Below, piece by piece: positions 62,342 to 64,000 of a stretch of 64,000 bases of DNA (within the stretch, counting starts at the first letter, position 1; the number at the start of each line of letters is the position of its first letter). This stretch comes from Thermomicrobium sp. 4228-Ro (GTDB lineage: Bacteria; Chloroflexota; Chloroflexia; Thermomicrobiales; Thermomicrobiaceae), in assembly GCF_026241205.1 (NCBI RefSeq), contig NZ_JAPFQM010000001.1, positions 1,240,001 through 1,304,000 on the forward strand, given 5' to 3'. Below the pieces are notes generated by a model. It did not search any database. It was given only the letters and a program-made list of their open reading frames with translations, and was not told the DNA's origin. Made by a program: the position numbers and the translations under genes.

Positions 62342-62995
62342 TTACTCCTCACCTCGCTTTCCTGCTGCAGATTCTTTCGGAGCTGTCGTCTCGGCTGCGG
62401 GCGGTGTCGCCCGCCGTTCGACGCGCACGAGGGCTGGCCGCAGAACACGCCCACGCAGCCGGTAGCCACGCCGGATCTCTTCGACGACGACATGGTGCGG
62501 CCCTTCGCCCGTGACCGCGACCGCCTCGTGCTCTTCCGGAGAGAAGGGTTTGCCGACCACCTCGATCGGCTCGACACCTTCGCTTTCGAGCACAGACCAG
62601 AGCTTGCGCTCGATGAGCAGTAAACCCTGTACCCAGGGGCTGTCCTTGACGTCCTCCGGCAGGTGCGCGATCGCCAGGTGAAAGTCGTCCAGCACCGGAA
62701 GCAGCTTTTGAATCAGCTCCATGTGCGCCAGGTGCTTGAAGTCCTCGAGTTCTTGCTCCACCCGACGCTTGTAGTTCAGGAACTCAGCCCGCGCTCGCCG
62801 CGCCTGGTCGAGATACTCCTCAGCGAGCTGCTTGAGGTGCTCGTTTTCCTGGCGGAGCGCCTCGAGTTCGTCCGCTGGGCCGGGCGGTGGCGGCTGGAGC
62901 TCTTCCGGCGTGGCCACCTCGCTCGGCACCGGAACCGGCTCGCTCGTTGCCTCCTCCACCGGGTTCTCGATGCGCTCCGGCTGTTCGTGCATCAT
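62342..62995 (-). CDS. grpE: Nucleotide exchange factor GrpE
   Basis: 217 residues. An acidic, Pro-rich N-terminus is followed by a long coiled-coil helix (about 45-95: [40 protein letters not shown]) and the four-helix/beta-wing part with [13 protein letters not shown] and [15 protein letters not shown]. It releases ADP from DnaK. The start (ATGATG, first ATG used) overlaps the hrcA stop and has GGGAGG upstream, so it is translationally coupled. Confidence 0.96.
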   Translation of the reverse strand: MMHEQPERIENPVEEATSEPVPVPSEVATPEELQPPPPGPADELEALRQENEHLKQLAEEYLDQARRARAEFLNYKRRVEQELEDFKHLAHMELIQKLLPVLDDFHLAIAHLPEDVKDSPWVQGLLLIERKLWSVLESEGVEPIEVVGKPFSPEEHEAVAVTGEGPHHVVVEEIRRGYRLRGRVLRPALVRVERRATPPAAETTAPKESAAGKRGEE

Positions 62996-64000
62996 CGGAC
63001 GCCTCCCTCCCATTCCGGCTCACCGGAAAGTTCGCTCATGAGTTCGGACACGACGGACGACAGGAACCGCACTGCGGCGACTGCTCGAGCATACGCCATC
63101 CGTTGTGGCCCGAGTACGCCGAGCCAGCCGGTGATGTCCGTGCCCGAGCGATAGGACGACAGCACGAGACTGAACGGCCGCAGCTCGCGCAGGGCGAGAT
63201 CGGAACCGATCAGGACGCGTACCCCTTCACCTGGCTCCAGGCGTGGTAGAAGCCAGGTCAGGAGCATACCGCCCCGCAACACTTCCAGCAGTACCTGCGC
63301 GAGGTTCGCCTGAGCGAACTCCGGCTGCCGGATCACGTATTCGAGCCCTTCGGCGTACAGTTCCGAGCGCTGCTCTTGTTCGATGAAGCGGAGCGCTTCG
63401 GCGATGCGCCGCAACACGAGCGCGATCACCGGTTCCGCTCCCCGCGCGCGTCGCTCGACCGCGTGTCGGTCCAGCCAGCGCAGCTCCGGGTTGAGTCGCT
63501 GGCTGAGCGCGCTCAACTGCTCCTGTTCGAGCGGTTCCTCGAGCTCCAGGAGCGACTGATGAATCGCTCCCGACTGGGTCACCAGCACGAGCAGCACGAC
63601 GTGCCGCCGCAAGCTGATGAGCTCGAAGTGGCGCAGTCGCTCGACGCGCGCACGCGGTGGTGTCACCAGACCCACATTGCCGCTCGCATCAGCGAGAACC
63701 GAGGCTGCCAGTTTGAGCCAGCTGGGTACCTGCTGCTCGACCTGGCGGAACTGGTGCCGGATCATCAGCTGCTCTTCCGGCGTCAGCTCGCTTTCCTCCA
63801 TCAAGTGCTGCACGTAATAGCGTAGCCCCTGCTCGGTCGGGACGCGACCGGCCGAGGTGTGTGGCTGCGCCAGGAAGTCCAGCGCCTCCAGCACACTCAT
63901 GTCGTTGCGCACCGTCGCTGGACTGACCCCCAGCGAGACGCGCTCGACGAGCGCCTTGGAACCGACAGCCCGCCCCGAGCGGAGGTACTCCTCCACCACG
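62992..64000 (-). CDS. hrcA: Heat-inducible repressor HrcA (5' end outside window)
   Basis: About 335 residues visible; intact HrcA has about 345, so only the first few residues are cut off by the window edge. The HTH part (VGSKALVERVSLGVSPATVR, SAGRVPTEQGLRYYV) is followed by the GAF-like and inserted-domain region (LLVLVTQSGAIHQSLLELEE) and the C-terminal LRPFSLVLSSYRSG-type block. It represses this operon by binding CIRCE, which should lie just beyond base 64000. First gene of the leftward hrcA-grpE-dnaK operon. Confidence 0.96.
   Translation of the reverse strand, partial: VVEEYLRSGRAVGSKALVERVSLGVSPATVRNDMSVLEALDFLAQPHTSAGRVPTEQGLRYYVQHLMEESELTPEEQLMIRHQFRQVEQQVPSWLKLAASVLADASGNVGLVTPPRARVERLRHFELISLRRHVVLLVLVTQSGAIHQSLLELEEPLEQEQLSALSQRLNPELRWLDRHAVERRARGAEPVIALVLRRIAEALRFIEQEQRSELYAEGLEYVIRQPEFAQANLAQVLLEVLRGGMLLTWLLPRLEPGEGVRVLIGSDLALRELRPFSLVLSSYRSGTDITGWLGVLGPQRMAYARAVAAVRFLSSVVSELMSELSGEPEWEGGVR

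Noticed and set aside
60789-62465. 558-codon frame opposite dnaK
   Set aside because: Antisense shadow; dnaK on the other strand is certain.

Overview
GC-rich bacterial chromosome, tightly packed, with many ATGA/GTGA start-stop overlaps, frequent GTG and occasional TTG starts, purine-rich Shine-Dalgarno (SD) sequences and a recurring TATACT -10 element. Several features together suggest a thermophilic member of Chloroflexota, most likely of the Thermomicrobium/Thermomicrobia type: a WYL regulator, a Bacillus-type (I-alpha) glutamine synthetase beside a long I-beta form, a protoglobin very close to the Methanosarcina protein, an hrcA-grpE-dnaK heat-shock operon, and a MetRS with a degenerate KMSKS loop. 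The taxonomic call is inference from gene content.

Layout. 0.3-4 kb: leftward peptide/nickel-type ABC importer (binding protein and two permeases). 4.3-11 kb: rightward acyl-CoA oxidation operon (acyl-CoA dehydrogenase, gamma-carbonic-anhydrase-fold protein, enoyl-CoA hydratase, EtfB, EtfA, ETF-quinone oxidoreductase, CvpA-like membrane protein), which oxidises acyl-CoA and passes electrons through ETF to quinone. 11-18 kb: hypothetical protein, Orn/Lys/Arg-type decarboxylase, and a leftward lipoprotein-RmuC-UroD-like-hypothetical operon. 18-21.6 kb: two different glutamine synthetases, the upstream one behind a consensus promoter and a long, structured-looking leader. 21.6-26.1 kb: rightward genes including a dinucleotide-binding dehydrogenase, a NYN protein, an M20 peptidase and a class III aminotransferase. 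26.7-28.1 kb: MarR regulator with a C-terminal four-cysteine motif next to a protoglobin. 28.5-31.9 kb: SufR-like regulator and a metal-export locus (CmtR-like ArsR sensor, P1B ATPase with a CSC motif, hidden 47-residue membrane protein). 32-34.8 kb: GNAT/ADP-forming acyl-CoA synthetase broken by three frameshifts. 34.9-39 kb: metG and a TPR lytic transglycosylase. 39-42 kb: two SHOCT membrane proteins and a c-type cytochrome behind a CsoR-like palindrome, then a glycosyltransferase and a BNR-repeat protein. 42-47 kb: MFS transporter, duplicated-domain secreted protein, WYL regulator. 47-53.7 kb: envelope-type functions (WecG/TagA glycosyltransferase, HldE-like kinase, ABC exporter), an LLM oxidoreductase and a histone-deacetylase-fold amidohydrolase. 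53.8-59.5 kb: uvrB, a polytopic membrane protein, an internally deleted copper nitrite reductase relative and a NarL/NarX-like two-component pair. 59.6-64 kb: IscA/HesB protein, tRNA-Leu(UAG), and dnaK-grpE-hrcA (hrcA runs off the window).

The most unusual points are the Cys4 MarR/protoglobin pair with a related operator motif at both genes, the NirK-like gene that keeps only its two ends, the CSC-type metal ATPase with its CmtR-like sensor, the glnA leader, and the copper-flavoured SHOCT/cytochrome cluster. No CRISPR array, insertion sequence, prophage or rRNA was seen.
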